Below are positions 44,220-53,708 of a stretch of DNA of 64,000 nt, one piece after another. The notes below the pieces were generated by a model. It saw nothing but the letters and a program-made list of their open reading frames with translations. It made no database searches and was not told the DNA's origin. The position numbers and the translations under genes were made by a program. Position 1 is the stretch's first letter; every line of letters begins with the position of its first letter. This DNA is from Geoanaerobacter sp964528055 (lineage in GTDB: Bacteria; Desulfobacterota; Desulfuromonadia; Geobacterales; DSM-12255): positions 169,138 to 233,137 of the forward strand of contig CAZGQM010000006.1 of NCBI GenBank assembly GCA_964528055.1, read 5' to 3'.

Positions 44220-45397
44220 GGAGAGTAATTTTCATTGTCGGCAATACTGAGTGGATTTCCGATACCCAGGCTCTTGAGAATACCATTGCATGTCTTTTCA
44301 ACCATGTTCTCAATTGTATAATGCGTAGCAGTCTCCCTGGCAGCCTGCCGCATCAGTGCAAAACGGGCCGGGTCTCTTATAAGGTTGACAACAGCATCAA
44401 CAAAAACTTCCTCTTTACCGGATATCATCAGGCCATTAGTGCCATGATCCAAATAATCAATTTCCGGGCCATGCAGAGCCTCAGAAGTGGTCACAAAAGG
44501 TAAGCTCGCAACGAAACTGTCTAAAATACCCAACCCCACTGCGCCAGGATGCAGAAATATATCCGCCAGCCTGAAGCAGACTGCCTTGTCTCTCCCCCAA
44601 AGGGGTCCGGCGGACAATATATTTCGATCGGATTCACTCGTTTTGAGCACCAAGTCAGACTCAGCCCCACTACCAATTATCAACAAACGAAAACGCGGTT
44701 CAATCTGTGCTATAAGCTTCGCAGCTTTCAACAAATAGGGGATTCTTTTCCATGCATAGAGTGCTCCGCAATAAAGAGCCACTCTGTCACCTTCAGAAAT
44801 GCCAAATTGACAACGTTTTTCAACTAGTTCCTCATCCGTTATTGAGTCAAGAAGTGCCTGGAATCCATGGCTATCGACAGCATTATCTACTGAAGTTATT
44901 TTTTCGGGTGGTACTCCAGCGGAGATCAGGTAGTTGGCAGTTCCCGGAGTATAGGCAAACCATGAACTGCTCCAGTTCAAGAGACGTTTTTTGAAGCGTT
45001 CCGAAAGAGTTGTCGCGCTCCCCTGACGATTATAGCCGTGTCCCCAGAAGGCAACTTTTTTCAGCCCCAGACGGGACAACAACAGGAGGGGATAATTGTG
45101 CACACAGCCGGTCGCCTGATCGATAATGACAAGATCAGATCGAATCACCTCAGAAAACGGCACAAACTGCAGTAAAATCCGGTCATTCAGAAAATAGATT
45201 CTGGAAACCACGTTCGCTATGGCGGAAGGCAAGTCAATATTATCTTTTTTCCCGGCGTCGATATGTCCAGGCTTGCTATAGATGACGGTAAGTTCGATTC
45301 CATAGCTGGCCAACAGTTCCCAAAGCTGTAAATAAAAAGATTCACGGTACCGCTTGATGGTGGCTTGAATTATAGTGATCCTATATTTTCGATCCAT
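44216..45397 (-). CDS. GT4-family glycosyltransferase
   Basis: The 393-residue protein has the GT-B layout. N-terminal MDRKYRITIIQATIKRYRESF is followed by FWGHGYNRQG, a region resembling fucosyl/glucosyl GT4 enzymes, and by VDNAVDSHGFQALLDS. The C-terminal half has VALYCGALYAWKRIPYLLKAA, LLIIGSGAESDLV and HPGAVGLGILDSFVASLPFV with the donor-binding region. The sugar cannot be named. It precedes the other GT4 gene with a 4-base overlap. Confidence 0.88.
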   Translation of the reverse strand: MDRKYRITIIQATIKRYRESFYLQLWELLASYGIELTVIYSKPGHIDAGKKDNIDLPSAIANVVSRIYFLNDRILLQFVPFSEVIRSDLVIIDQATGCVHNYPLLLLSRLGLKKVAFWGHGYNRQGSATTLSERFKKRLLNWSSSWFAYTPGTANYLISAGVPPEKITSVDNAVDSHGFQALLDSITDEELVEKRCQFGISEGDRVALYCGALYAWKRIPYLLKAAKLIAQIEPRFRLLIIGSGAESDLVLKTSESDRNILSAGPLWGRDKAVCFRLADIFLHPGAVGLGILDSFVASLPFVTTSEALHGPEIDYLDHGTNGLMISGKEEVFVDAVVNLIRDPARFALMRQAARETATHYTIENMVEKTCNGILKSLGIGNPLSIADNENYSP

Positions 45398-45411
45398 AAA
45401 TTATTCAGCCC

Positions 45412-46134
45412 CTAAGACTTCATGACATCGGTAACTAATTCACTGATTGTGCAGAACCGGGGTTGTCGGGAGGCCGCTACTGAAAAAAGGCTCTCCAGTT
45501 TGGTCCATAATGCCTGTTCTTCAATCTCCCAGCTATGCCCCCATATATGCAGAACATTTGCATCATCGAGATCCGTGTCCAGCAATCTAAGGAATAAATC
45601 CATCCAGTCGTTACTTTGCAATCCGAGTGAAAACGTCTTTAAGCGTGCATCATAGTTACCATATCGAATGAAATTGCGTAACAGGACTTGCCTGCCATGG
45701 GGGAACATCTGCATCGTGGTTGGTAGAGAAAAACAGTCGCTCCCTGAATCCAGCCTGAAATTTTCCACGGTTCTCGCATACGAACAACCAGCATCCACTA
45801 CAGTACCGCGTACCGAACTGTTCCATTTGCCGCGCGGGTAGCAAAAACCATCAACACCATGTCCAAGCTGCTGTTCCAGAGCATCCTTGCCTTCCACAAT
45901 TTGACGAGTACATTCTTCACGCGGCAATGTGGCAAGTGGAATATGGTCCAAGGTATGGCTCCCTATCTCAAACCTCCCGTCGAGCCTAAGCAGAGCACTG
46001 TTTGACATAACGGGACGCCTTTCGCAATTGCGAATCGGGACAAAAAAAGTTGCCTTCAGACCAAATTTATCAAGAAGATCGCCGAGCCGTTCATCCAGCG
46101 GGTGACCGTCATCCCATGAAGTTACGAAAATCAA
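45412..46134 (-). CDS. NodB-family polysaccharide deacetylase
   Basis: This 240-residue enzyme lacks a signal peptide. The catalytic motif 1 is W7-D8-D9 and the metal histidines are H60 and H64 in IGSHTLDH; a CYPRGKWN motif 3 follows. It should remove N- or O-acetyl groups from a sugar or lipid-linked intermediate on the cytoplasmic side, unlike the secreted deacetylase further along. The length is typical of the compact NodB fold. It is flanked by a GT4 gene (14 bp) and a putative GT-A gene (43 bp). Confidence 0.9.
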   Translation of the reverse strand: MIFVTSWDDGHPLDERLGDLLDKFGLKATFFVPIRNCERRPVMSNSALLRLDGRFEIGSHTLDHIPLATLPREECTRQIVEGKDALEQQLGHGVDGFCYPRGKWNSSVRGTVVDAGCSYARTVENFRLDSGSDCFSLPTTMQMFPHGRQVLLRNFIRYGNYDARLKTFSLGLQSNDWMDLFLRLLDTDLDDANVLHIWGHSWEIEEQALWTKLESLFSVAASRQPRFCTISELVTDVMKS

Positions 46135-46177
46135 TGTTTCGCCCCAGAGAACCTATGAATTAAGCCGTATCGATTTT

Positions 46178-47203
46178 TTACATGTTTCCAGTCATGAGAA
46201 CTTTTGCCGCATTGCGCAGCCTCAGATATAATGGTTTCCATGGGTATTTTTGACCACCTATTCGCAGCGTAACAGTCTTATCAACCAGATCCCGGAAATC
46301 CTCGTCGCTTAGCCCGGCAAATCCATTGTTATCGACCCAATAACGATACAACTTGACAAAACCCTTCTTTTTTTCGGAAGGCAAGTGCCAGACCGGGGTT
46401 TCGGATTCGTCACCCTCTACGTTTGAATAATTCGATGAGGTCCATATTCTTTTCACCAAACCTCTGGCGTTAAGCATTGTGTCTCTTTGCTCCGCAAAAA
46501 CCACACTCATAACATGCTCTTCAGTGAGGCTGTTACCAAAATAATTGGCACCTACCAATTTCATCCACTCCCAGAAGGCCCGGATGCGCTGGGCCAGAAG
46601 CGGCAAAACAGTGGCGGAGATACCATAAAATTCCCCGCCGTAATGAGATATAGCCGGACAGGCTGCCATCTGCCCGGAAAAATAACTTAGCGCAAGGGTC
46701 AATGAGGCCCGTGACTGGCCATTGGTGACCGTATTTACCGGATATCCCATTTCATAGGCATAGATTGTCACCTCGTTGCGTGTCATTTCGTCAACCATTG
46801 CATCCAACCTGTTTCGGACAATACAATCTGAATCCATCAGGATCAGGTGGCTGAAACCGTCGGGTCGAGAACATGCCAGATGTTCGATGACATCAAGAGA
46901 AAAAAGGCAGCCTGGGAAATCATTCTTGAATGCACCATCATCAACGTAACGGCTGGCGCACATTACCGTGTCAACCCGAAGAGACTCAAGTTGGCCGTTG
47001 AACGGCTCTGGCAGTAGCCGATTGGTAAACAGTACTATCTGCGCTTCTGGATACAATCTCCTGATAGAGGCATAACAGACGATCATGCACCGATAGTACA
47101 GATTCAACTTGGAACGATCGAAAACCGTCCTGGCATTGGGGGCCCTTCCCGAAGCGTGATAAAATGCGGTGGCAAACAAAAGCGAGTGGTCTGATATCGT
47201 CAT
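46178..47203 (-). CDS. Putative GT-A-type glycosyltransferase
   Basis: I chose the start MTISDHSLLF (341 residues) because a longer frame would run into the upstream gene. The N-terminal part has the IVLFTNRLLPEPF strand, and HLILMDSDCIVRN holds a D-S-D motif like the metal-binding DXD of GT-A enzymes. GGEFYGISATVLPLL and LTEEHVMSVVFAEQRD follow, as in glycosyltransferases that act on polysaccharide repeat units. I do not recognise a named family, so this rests on the DXD motif and the setting. The C-terminus is basic. Confidence 0.6.
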   Translation of the reverse strand: MTISDHSLLFATAFYHASGRAPNARTVFDRSKLNLYYRCMIVCYASIRRLYPEAQIVLFTNRLLPEPFNGQLESLRVDTVMCASRYVDDGAFKNDFPGCLFSLDVIEHLACSRPDGFSHLILMDSDCIVRNRLDAMVDEMTRNEVTIYAYEMGYPVNTVTNGQSRASLTLALSYFSGQMAACPAISHYGGEFYGISATVLPLLAQRIRAFWEWMKLVGANYFGNSLTEEHVMSVVFAEQRDTMLNARGLVKRIWTSSNYSNVEGDESETPVWHLPSEKKKGFVKLYRYWVDNNGFAGLSDEDFRDLVDKTVTLRIGGQKYPWKPLYLRLRNAAKVLMTGNM

Positions 47204-47219
47204 TTTCCATCCAGGAGTC

Positions 47220-48050
47220 TTAATGAAAGGCAAAGGCAATATTTCCGCCAGGATACCAATGTCGTACAGGCGTTTCATGAAAAGTATGCACAAAAAAACC
47301 AGATTGCTGGGCAAATTCAACAAACTTTTCTGTGAACCACGTGCTTACTACAATAGACTCAGCCCCTAGCCTGGGCTTCAAGGCTTCGAATTGATCACGT
47401 TCATGTCCCAGGTCATTGGTTGTGTCATGAATAAATATGTCGATACCCGATTCAGCATTTCTAAGGAAATCGACTGAATTGCCAATAACGAGCTCGCCAT
47501 GTGAGTTATAGGGTGCGTCAAAGAGAAACGCGTCTTTCGCTGTCAATAAGGTAAGTCCGTAGTATTTTCCCGTGGCGCCTTCAGAAGCGTTCTTCAGAAG
47601 TGCCGCTCCGATGATGCAAGCCCCTAAACCCTTATCCACACCCGCTTCAACTACAACTCCAGGTTTAACTGCACGAACAAGTAAGTAGTAAAATATACGT
47701 CTGCCGGGTTTAAATTCCGAATCTGAAAAATGCTTGAAGTCAGACTTCGATGTCATGCTCACTACGTGTTGGTGAAGTTGTTTATCATCCCTGAGTTCAG
47801 CCACATAGTCCCATATCAACTCCACTGGTTTTCGGGTCATAAGAGCCACCAGATGAACTGCTGCCGTCAAAGAAAGCGGCGAATAATTATAGGTAAAGTT
47901 GGTAAGCTCTTTGGATTGAACCAGCCACGATATAATTCGGTAACATGGGGCCAGACATGACGACAATGCGTTCTTTGCTCTATAGGGAACGAGAATCCAA
48001 CGCCCGAACGGATTCGCTAACATTCGCTTTAATACTGCCAAAATATTCAA
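47220..48050 (-). CDS. SAM-dependent methyltransferase-like protein
   Basis: The 276-residue protein shows a class I methyltransferase motif I at GVVVEAGVDKGLGACIIGAAL, a glycine-rich loop after an acidic strand end, and then ELVIGNSVDFLRN and IDIFIHDTTNDLGHERDQFE, where the acidic/His residues would sit. It resembles the methyltransferases that modify sugars or act on O-antigen ends. The N-terminal 100 residues are helical with no known domain. Methylation of the polymer repeat or its chain end is an inference from the locus. Confidence 0.72.
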   Translation of the reverse strand: MNILAVLKRMLANPFGRWILVPYRAKNALSSCLAPCYRIISWLVQSKELTNFTYNYSPLSLTAAVHLVALMTRKPVELIWDYVAELRDDKQLHQHVVSMTSKSDFKHFSDSEFKPGRRIFYYLLVRAVKPGVVVEAGVDKGLGACIIGAALLKNASEGATGKYYGLTLLTAKDAFLFDAPYNSHGELVIGNSVDFLRNAESGIDIFIHDTTNDLGHERDQFEALKPRLGAESIVVSTWFTEKFVEFAQQSGFFVHTFHETPVRHWYPGGNIAFAFH

Positions 48051-48087
48051 AGATGCCCCATGGTAATATCGACTGTTCAGTTTTGTG

Positions 48088-48954
48088 TTATCGTATTATT
48101 TTTCTCAACTTATCCCATTTATCAGGGGCAAGAACGCGCAAATATACTTTCATTACATTACACGGCCATCTCCATCCCGCATGCCGCCTACAAAAAAACA
48201 TCCATTCTTTTGGAGGCAACCCTTTGGGATTATTTAGATTTTTTATTCTCTTTCGCAAGGAAACTGCATTGTCCATCCATGAATCTTTGGGATTATTGCT
48301 GCATGTGCCAATATATTTGGGCGCCACCCACATGGGAATGTTCTTTGCTTTTGCCCGCAAACCGTAGTCGGTATCCCCCATGGCATGAGTGAACTCCGGG
48401 CTCAGATTCCCGAGTTCATGAAATGCTTCACGGGACACCAGCACACAGTTGCCATTAAAGGTATCGCATGGCTCAAGCGAACCTGTTGGCACAACAGGCC
48501 TAAAATCGAGTGATTTATCTTTGGTCTGAATACACCCACCATACGTCCGGTCTCCTGTCTCAGCACTGGAGGTTGATCCCACGATGATTCCGCTGAATGA
48601 ATCGCCGATTTCTGTTGCAGTGTTAACAGCGCCCATAAAAGTGCTTAGCGCATCGGCCAACAGTATTGTGTCGTCATTCAGCCATAGGTAGAAATCAAAG
48701 TCCTTATTCATGGCGGCGTCCCAAGCCAAACGCATCCCACCACACCAGTAAAGGTTGCTACTCCCTTCGATTATTTTCACGGAAGAAAATTGCTGCCTTA
48801 CAGCATCGCCAGTACCATCGGTTGAGCCGTCATCGACCAAGAACACTTCCATTGAAATATTGTCGTGCAATTCCTGGCAGAATAAAGATTCAAGGCATTT
48901 CAGGGTGGTTTCCCGCCTGTTGAAACATGTCAAAAGAACGGCGATCCGAATCAT
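48088..48954 (-). CDS. GT2-family glycosyltransferase
   Basis: This 288-residue GT-A enzyme has the opening strand IAVLLTCFNRRETTLKCLESL, then EVFLVDDGSTDGT with the nucleotide-binding Asp, and FYLWLNDDTILL, where the D-D pair replaces the DXD. HAMGDTDYGLRAKAKN supplies the second acidic site. The pattern fits rhamnosyl- and related GT2 transferases. It likely adds one sugar to the lipid-linked repeat. It is 37 bp upstream of the methyltransferase gene. Confidence 0.9.
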   Translation of the reverse strand: MIRIAVLLTCFNRRETTLKCLESLFCQELHDNISMEVFLVDDGSTDGTGDAVRQQFSSVKIIEGSSNLYWCGGMRLAWDAAMNKDFDFYLWLNDDTILLADALSTFMGAVNTATEIGDSFSGIIVGSTSSAETGDRTYGGCIQTKDKSLDFRPVVPTGSLEPCDTFNGNCVLVSREAFHELGNLSPEFTHAMGDTDYGLRAKAKNIPMWVAPKYIGTCSNNPKDSWMDNAVSLRKRIKNLNNPKGLPPKEWMFFCRRHAGWRWPCNVMKVYLRVLAPDKWDKLRKIIR

Positions 48955-48998
48955 ACGATCTGTATGTCTCCATTAGTCATGTAATTATTTGATCCACC

Positions 48999-49625
48999 TT
49001 ACGTAATGTCGCGAATGACACGAGCAGGACTTCCTCCAGCTAAAACCTTCTCGGGTAGTGACGATGAAACAACGCTGTTCGCAGCGACAATTGTTCCTGC
49101 ACCAATGGTAACGCCTTTCAGTACCACCACATTCATTCCCAGAAACACATCATTGCCTATAACTATAGGATCTGACTTCCCTGGCGCATTGGTTCTGCGA
49201 CCATCAACATCTAAAGGATGCCTGTTGCTATCTACAATGGTACAGTTTCCGCCGCAAAGAACATTATCTCCGATGCGAATCGAGGCAGATGCACTGATAA
49301 TTGCACCGCTGAAACCGGAATTGCTGCCTATTACTATCTCCGCATCAAGCGCTGCTTCCAAATAACAGCGGCGATTCAATCCAATGGAATTTGACCACTC
49401 TGCCGAACGAAAGCTGCAGGCATCACCAATTGTAATTGTTCCCGAGGGATGTTTGCGAAAATAGGGAGTTCCGGCAAATACACAACCACGGCCAAGCTTG
49501 ATATTCCACCACACGGCAAGCATGTGACTGCAGAGTGTACTAATCATGGTCCTTACTGATTCAGTTAACCTGTTTACAGCAAATGGAATCAAATCTCTTA
49601 ATCGATAGGCTGAAATCTTGCCCAC
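48999..49625 (-). CDS. Hexapeptide-repeat acetyltransferase
   Basis: The 208-residue protein has a left-handed beta-helix built from hexapeptide turns, visible as IVIGSNSGFSGAIISAS, IRIGDNVLCGGNCTIVDSN, PIVIGNDVFLGMNVVVLKGV and TIGAGTIVAANSVV. HPLDVDGR contains the catalytic-type histidine of the maltose/galactoside O-acetyltransferase group. It would O-acetylate a sugar of the polymer. The N-terminal 60 residues are helical and positively charged, perhaps for membrane contact. Confidence 0.88.
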   Translation of the reverse strand: MGKISAYRLRDLIPFAVNRLTESVRTMISTLCSHMLAVWWNIKLGRGCVFAGTPYFRKHPSGTITIGDACSFRSAEWSNSIGLNRRCYLEAALDAEIVIGSNSGFSGAIISASASIRIGDNVLCGGNCTIVDSNRHPLDVDGRRTNAPGKSDPIVIGNDVFLGMNVVVLKGVTIGAGTIVAANSVVSSSLPEKVLAGGSPARVIRDIT

Positions 49626-49633
49626 AAGCCCCC

Positions 49634-50923
49634 CTATTGACCCTGCACATTAGCCACTGATCGATAAATATCGATCATGTCGCCAACTATTTTTTCTCTT
49701 GTTTGTCGTGTCACCGCAGTGTCTCTCGCACCCGCTGAAAGAGCATTAGCCAATCCGTCGTACAAAAATACAGATCGGATCTGTTCTGCAAGCAAAACCT
49801 CATCTCCCGGAGGAAAGCAGAGCGCAGACGTTCCATCATCTACCATGCTTGGCACTCCACCAGTAAATGATACGACCGAGGGCGTGCCAACAAGCATCGC
49901 TTCAGCTAGCGAGTTGGAACTGTTCTCTATGAATGACGGTAACACAAAAACGTGGGCCTTCCTGAGTTCATCAGCTACACCGGAGGCGTCAAGAGTTCCC
50001 AGAGAAATGACATGTTTTTCAAGACCCTCCCTCCTGATAAAATCGGTCAAATAAAGTGCGTAGCCACCAGACCTCACCTGCTTCCAGGCATATTTCATTC
50101 CGCTGAGAGTGTGATAGAAATGTGCCGATGGGACCCGAAGCTGAATATCCGGAAATTCCCGACTCAGGAGTGACACTGCCTTGAGCAGGATGTGAAAACC
50201 TTTCAATGGGTAGGTTGCAGACGAAACATAGATGGTATGCCTGATACTTTCACTAAGTTTCCAGCTTGTTTCGTAGAAGGGTACCCTGAGCATTTCCTCG
50301 CAATGGTAATAGCGCGCGGTTGGGTTCATCCTGCGGGCATGGGCTTTGTCCCATAGCGTTCGACCGATAAACGCGGTATTCGTTGCAAAAATCTCTTGTT
50401 CCCATAGCGCACGTCTAGATATCTTCAGCTTTTGTTCGATCAACCCATCGAATCGTATCCAGTCACGTAGTGTGCGGGATTTGACAAGTTCAAAAAACGG
50501 AATACCCCCCCAATAATGATCCTTGCATACGTCCAATATCCCCTGGATGGAAATCACTGTCGGACACTCTATATGCTTTCGTCCCGTTAACAGGCCTTGG
50601 AAATACTCCGTGCCGTGGATATGAATTACGTCGGGCTTGAATTCATCCACAACACGCTGATAACTTTGAACAAGGGCGCTCGGCAACTTGCTGAGATCAA
50701 TTTTGCTGGATGGTTCCGGAATCGAGTAAAAGATCTTGTTGTTGATTCTTTGCTGTGACCAAGACTTTCCAGGAATATAGGTCGCTATTCCCAATTCTAC
50801 CTGACCTGATGTCGTCAGGGCGTCTGCCAAGGCCGGCATCCAACCACCCACCGGATGTGATGTTTTTCCCAATGCAACAGCATGCTCCGGCAGAAGATGG
50901 TTTGTCAGCCACAGGACTCTCAT
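49634..50923 (-). CDS. GT4-family glycosyltransferase
   Basis: The 429-residue GT-B enzyme starts MRVLWLTNHLLPEH, has DVIHIHGTEYFQGLL in the acceptor domain and a donor domain with TIYVSSATYPLKGFHILLKAV, ALYLTDFIRREGLEKHV, HVFVLPSFIENSSNSLAEAMLVGTP and FTGGVPSMVDDG, the family E-x7-E region. The donor sugar is unknown. It overlaps the polymerase gene by 4 bases. Confidence 0.9.
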   Translation of the reverse strand: MRVLWLTNHLLPEHAVALGKTSHPVGGWMPALADALTTSGQVELGIATYIPGKSWSQQRINNKIFYSIPEPSSKIDLSKLPSALVQSYQRVVDEFKPDVIHIHGTEYFQGLLTGRKHIECPTVISIQGILDVCKDHYWGGIPFFELVKSRTLRDWIRFDGLIEQKLKISRRALWEQEIFATNTAFIGRTLWDKAHARRMNPTARYYHCEEMLRVPFYETSWKLSESIRHTIYVSSATYPLKGFHILLKAVSLLSREFPDIQLRVPSAHFYHTLSGMKYAWKQVRSGGYALYLTDFIRREGLEKHVISLGTLDASGVADELRKAHVFVLPSFIENSSNSLAEAMLVGTPSVVSFTGGVPSMVDDGTSALCFPPGDEVLLAEQIRSVFLYDGLANALSAGARDTAVTRQTREKIVGDMIDIYRSVANVQGQ

Positions 50924-52347
50924 ACTGATTCCACCACCAATTTTTGGGGATTAGTTTTGCTACTGAAGTAGGCATACCAGATGATCGACCATACTATGTT
51001 GAAGTACCATTTATTGGCTGTCAGATGATCCGACATGGAGTTTATGAGAATAATTACGACAACGCCAAGCCCGGCAAAATTTATGGCAATTGCTGAGGGG
51101 TCGTTGATTATTGTTATTGCTCTTCGAAAGAAATGGACGAATAAGCTGATAACTAGACATGCATAGACTATCCCGGCAATGACGCCATAATTGATGGCAT
51201 ATAGCAGGTAATCATTATGGGCATTGCGTTTACGGCTACCTTCGCCATAGGATATGGACCAGCCGACACCTTCAGGATGGTCCATACTGTAATCGAACGC
51301 TCGCTTCCAAAGTATTGTCCTGTCAACGGTATTTATTCCCTTGGTTACAAATCGTTCTTTGTAGCGCAGTTCTACGTAGTCTTTCACCTTTAGAGGAGCA
51401 AAAGTCCATACCAGAATCATCATACAGACCACGGCAACCACAGAAAAGACCGTTCTCAGTATGTTGATTCTGAGCGAGGCGCAGAAGAAAATGGCGACTA
51501 TGCCACACAGGCTCGAAATACTGCTCCCTACGCTCCCAACAGTAAGAAGCAGAAGAGCGTTTATGCTCAGGCAGAACCCTGCAACTAATCGATAAACTGC
51601 TTTAACAGGCATGATGATTATCGCTGACGAAGCGCAAATCATGGACGCCAAAATAAAACCCACATGTGTCCTGGTAAAATTGACTTCCGTATTCGCAAAT
51701 TTATACAACCTGATGTCCATCACATTATAATGTTCAATTGTTATTTTTTTTATCGGAGTGCCAAAGACATACGCCAGTAAAAGTAATGACGTAGTCGGTA
51801 TAATCAGATAGAATAGCAGCCCTTTCAGTTTTACCAGGTTATCTTTTTCCTCAGACATCCTGAAAAATACAACCGGCAACAATATGATCGGCATCATCAG
51901 GTAATTGATCATGTAGTTCGTCTGCTGCAAAATGCTTAAGAGATCAGACATCCAGTTTCCAGAGCTGATGACAAAACCTGCAAATGCCAGAACAGCTGCT
52001 ATATAGAGCCAACGTGGCAATACAAACAAATACTTCGGTCTATAAAGGACTAGGCAAAAAACCAGAATCAGGTTGCAGGGAAATGCGGCTGACCAATTTA
52101 TGGGGTTTGCCGCCAATATAGAGACAAGGAATATCCACGGCATGGGGTGTTTTCGGAATGCTGCGGTAACAAACAGCCCTATGAATAATACAAAGGCAGA
52201 TACGGCATAGGTGCTGCCTAACACCAGAGATGCGCAGATAATTACGATGCCAATACCTACGTATGCAGCTCCCAAATATTTGCCAAAGGTATTGCCCTCA
52301 CTCCGGTAATCCATTGATTGCATACCAGCTATTTCATTCATGCCCAC
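50920..52347 (-). CDS. O-antigen polymerase/ligase-like membrane protein (Wzy type)
   Basis: The 475-residue protein is predicted to span the membrane about 11-12 times. One long periplasmic loop follows VWTFAPLKVKDYVELRYKERF, and a GVGWSISYGEG...NAHNDYLLYAINYG segment matches the Wzy_C/WaaL consensus with the conserved H-N-x-Y/F motif. It should polymerise the repeat units delivered by the flippase, or ligate the chain. Polymerase is favoured because the flippase gene lies nearby. Its codons look AT-richer than those of the flanking genes by eye, and its start overlaps the CapK-like gene by 14 bases. Confidence 0.85.
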   Translation of the reverse strand: MGMNEIAGMQSMDYRSEGNTFGKYLGAAYVGIGIVIICASLVLGSTYAVSAFVLFIGLFVTAAFRKHPMPWIFLVSILAANPINWSAAFPCNLILVFCLVLYRPKYLFVLPRWLYIAAVLAFAGFVISSGNWMSDLLSILQQTNYMINYLMMPIILLPVVFFRMSEEKDNLVKLKGLLFYLIIPTTSLLLLAYVFGTPIKKITIEHYNVMDIRLYKFANTEVNFTRTHVGFILASMICASSAIIIMPVKAVYRLVAGFCLSINALLLLTVGSVGSSISSLCGIVAIFFCASLRINILRTVFSVVAVVCMMILVWTFAPLKVKDYVELRYKERFVTKGINTVDRTILWKRAFDYSMDHPEGVGWSISYGEGSRKRNAHNDYLLYAINYGVIAGIVYACLVISLFVHFFRRAITIINDPSAIAINFAGLGVVVIILINSMSDHLTANKWYFNIVWSIIWYAYFSSKTNPQKLVVESV

Positions 52348-53704
52348 GTCCTATGTTCTGCACAAGGAATTTCGATTTACCTCTTTTTGTGAGCGGTATT
52401 GTTTCAACATATTCAAACTTAGTCGTTACCTTCGCGATATTCAGGAAATTGGTTCGTATCTCCTCCTCATCACGCAAATTGAACTGTTCATCCTTAATTA
52501 TTAATATTGTCACTTTTCCAGGTTCATCCTGAATGATTTGCCATTTTTTTATGTGTGCAAATGCCTTGTAATGCAGACCGAATACAAGGGCCGTAAGCAA
52601 TGTTTTGTTGCTATCCGCATCATGGACATAATCTTGCGTTCGCCCAAGAACGGTCTGCAAACGAACGATACCATCCCGGTCTTCCTGGAAAACAGCAAGA
52701 TCTCCAGTTCTGTATCTAATAAAGGGCATGGCATAATTATAAAAACCTGTGCATACGACTTCGCCCAACTCTCCAGGCTTGACGTGTTTGCCTGATTCAT
52801 TGAGAATTTCTACATAGCCATAAAATGGCGAGCAATAATATAGGTAAGAGTCATCTATGCTGTAGGCAAATAGTGAAGCCTCCGAATGACCATATTGAAG
52901 ATATATTTTAGTGTTGAAGGAGGCGGCAATAGTGTTGATCTGAGCTTGATTCGAACTCTCGGAAGTCAGTACAATCCCTTTCAATTCATGAGTCGGCTTG
53001 ATATTGCTTTTCTGCATATACGATGCGACGTCATTTACAAATGCAGGATAGCCTCTTATTATGGTTGGCTCGAAGGTGTTAATGAAATCAACATAGCATG
53101 GCATTGTTTCTTCGTTCAAATACAGGGAAGAAAGCGCCATCCTCCCATATGGGATGTCTCTATCTGATTTTTTTTTCCAATAGATGTTTTTCCCAAGCTG
53201 ATCATCACTGATAGATGAACCATCCATGGCAAGAATTTTGTCGCCATCCTTGAAGCCCATCATTCTGTAGAGAAATGCCTGGTGTTCGGTATCAAAATTG
53301 ACCGTATTATAGAATACCAACGGTTCGCCGGTACTGCCGCCAGTATTTCCCGTACCGTATTTCAATCTATGCAATTGTGATGAAACAATTGTCTTTGAGT
53401 TATTCCTGATTATGTATTTGTCAAGCAATGGTATTTTTCCAAATTGATTGACAATATCCGACATGTCTACATTGTGACCGGTAAATACCTTGCTGTAATA
53501 AGGGCAGTACTTGTTTGCATACTTGACAATATCAATCAGGCAGCTGTTCCGTTCAATAGTGAAGTCCTGCATTTCCCCATGATGGTAGCGTTCAAGCCGG
53601 TCCAAGTTTCGTAACATGCCGTATTTTTTTGGGTAATAACTGATGGCAAACCGAAGATAATTTCGATCAGTGAGTTTCTGAAATACTTTCCCAACAATTT
53701 CCAT
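52334..53704 (-). CDS. CapK/PaaK-like AMP-dependent ligase of the exopolysaccharide locus
   Basis: This 456-residue protein resembles phenylacetate-CoA ligase and CapK. The adenylate-forming P-loop is YGTGNTGGSTGEPLVFY, and later landmarks are YLQYGHSEASLFAY, GELGEVVCTGFYNYAMPFIRYRTGD and LGRTQDYVHDADSN. CapK-type enzymes sit in polysaccharide clusters, where they may activate a carboxylate to be added to the sugar, for example as an amide. The substrate is unknown. Lower GC by eye than the surrounding region suggests recent acquisition together with the polymerase gene. Confidence 0.85.
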   Translation of the reverse strand: MEIVGKVFQKLTDRNYLRFAISYYPKKYGMLRNLDRLERYHHGEMQDFTIERNSCLIDIVKYANKYCPYYSKVFTGHNVDMSDIVNQFGKIPLLDKYIIRNNSKTIVSSQLHRLKYGTGNTGGSTGEPLVFYNTVNFDTEHQAFLYRMMGFKDGDKILAMDGSSISDDQLGKNIYWKKKSDRDIPYGRMALSSLYLNEETMPCYVDFINTFEPTIIRGYPAFVNDVASYMQKSNIKPTHELKGIVLTSESSNQAQINTIAASFNTKIYLQYGHSEASLFAYSIDDSYLYYCSPFYGYVEILNESGKHVKPGELGEVVCTGFYNYAMPFIRYRTGDLAVFQEDRDGIVRLQTVLGRTQDYVHDADSNKTLLTALVFGLHYKAFAHIKKWQIIQDEPGKVTILIIKDEQFNLRDEEEIRTNFLNIAKVTTKFEYVETIPLTKRGKSKFLVQNIGRGHE

Positions 53705-53708
53705 TTGG

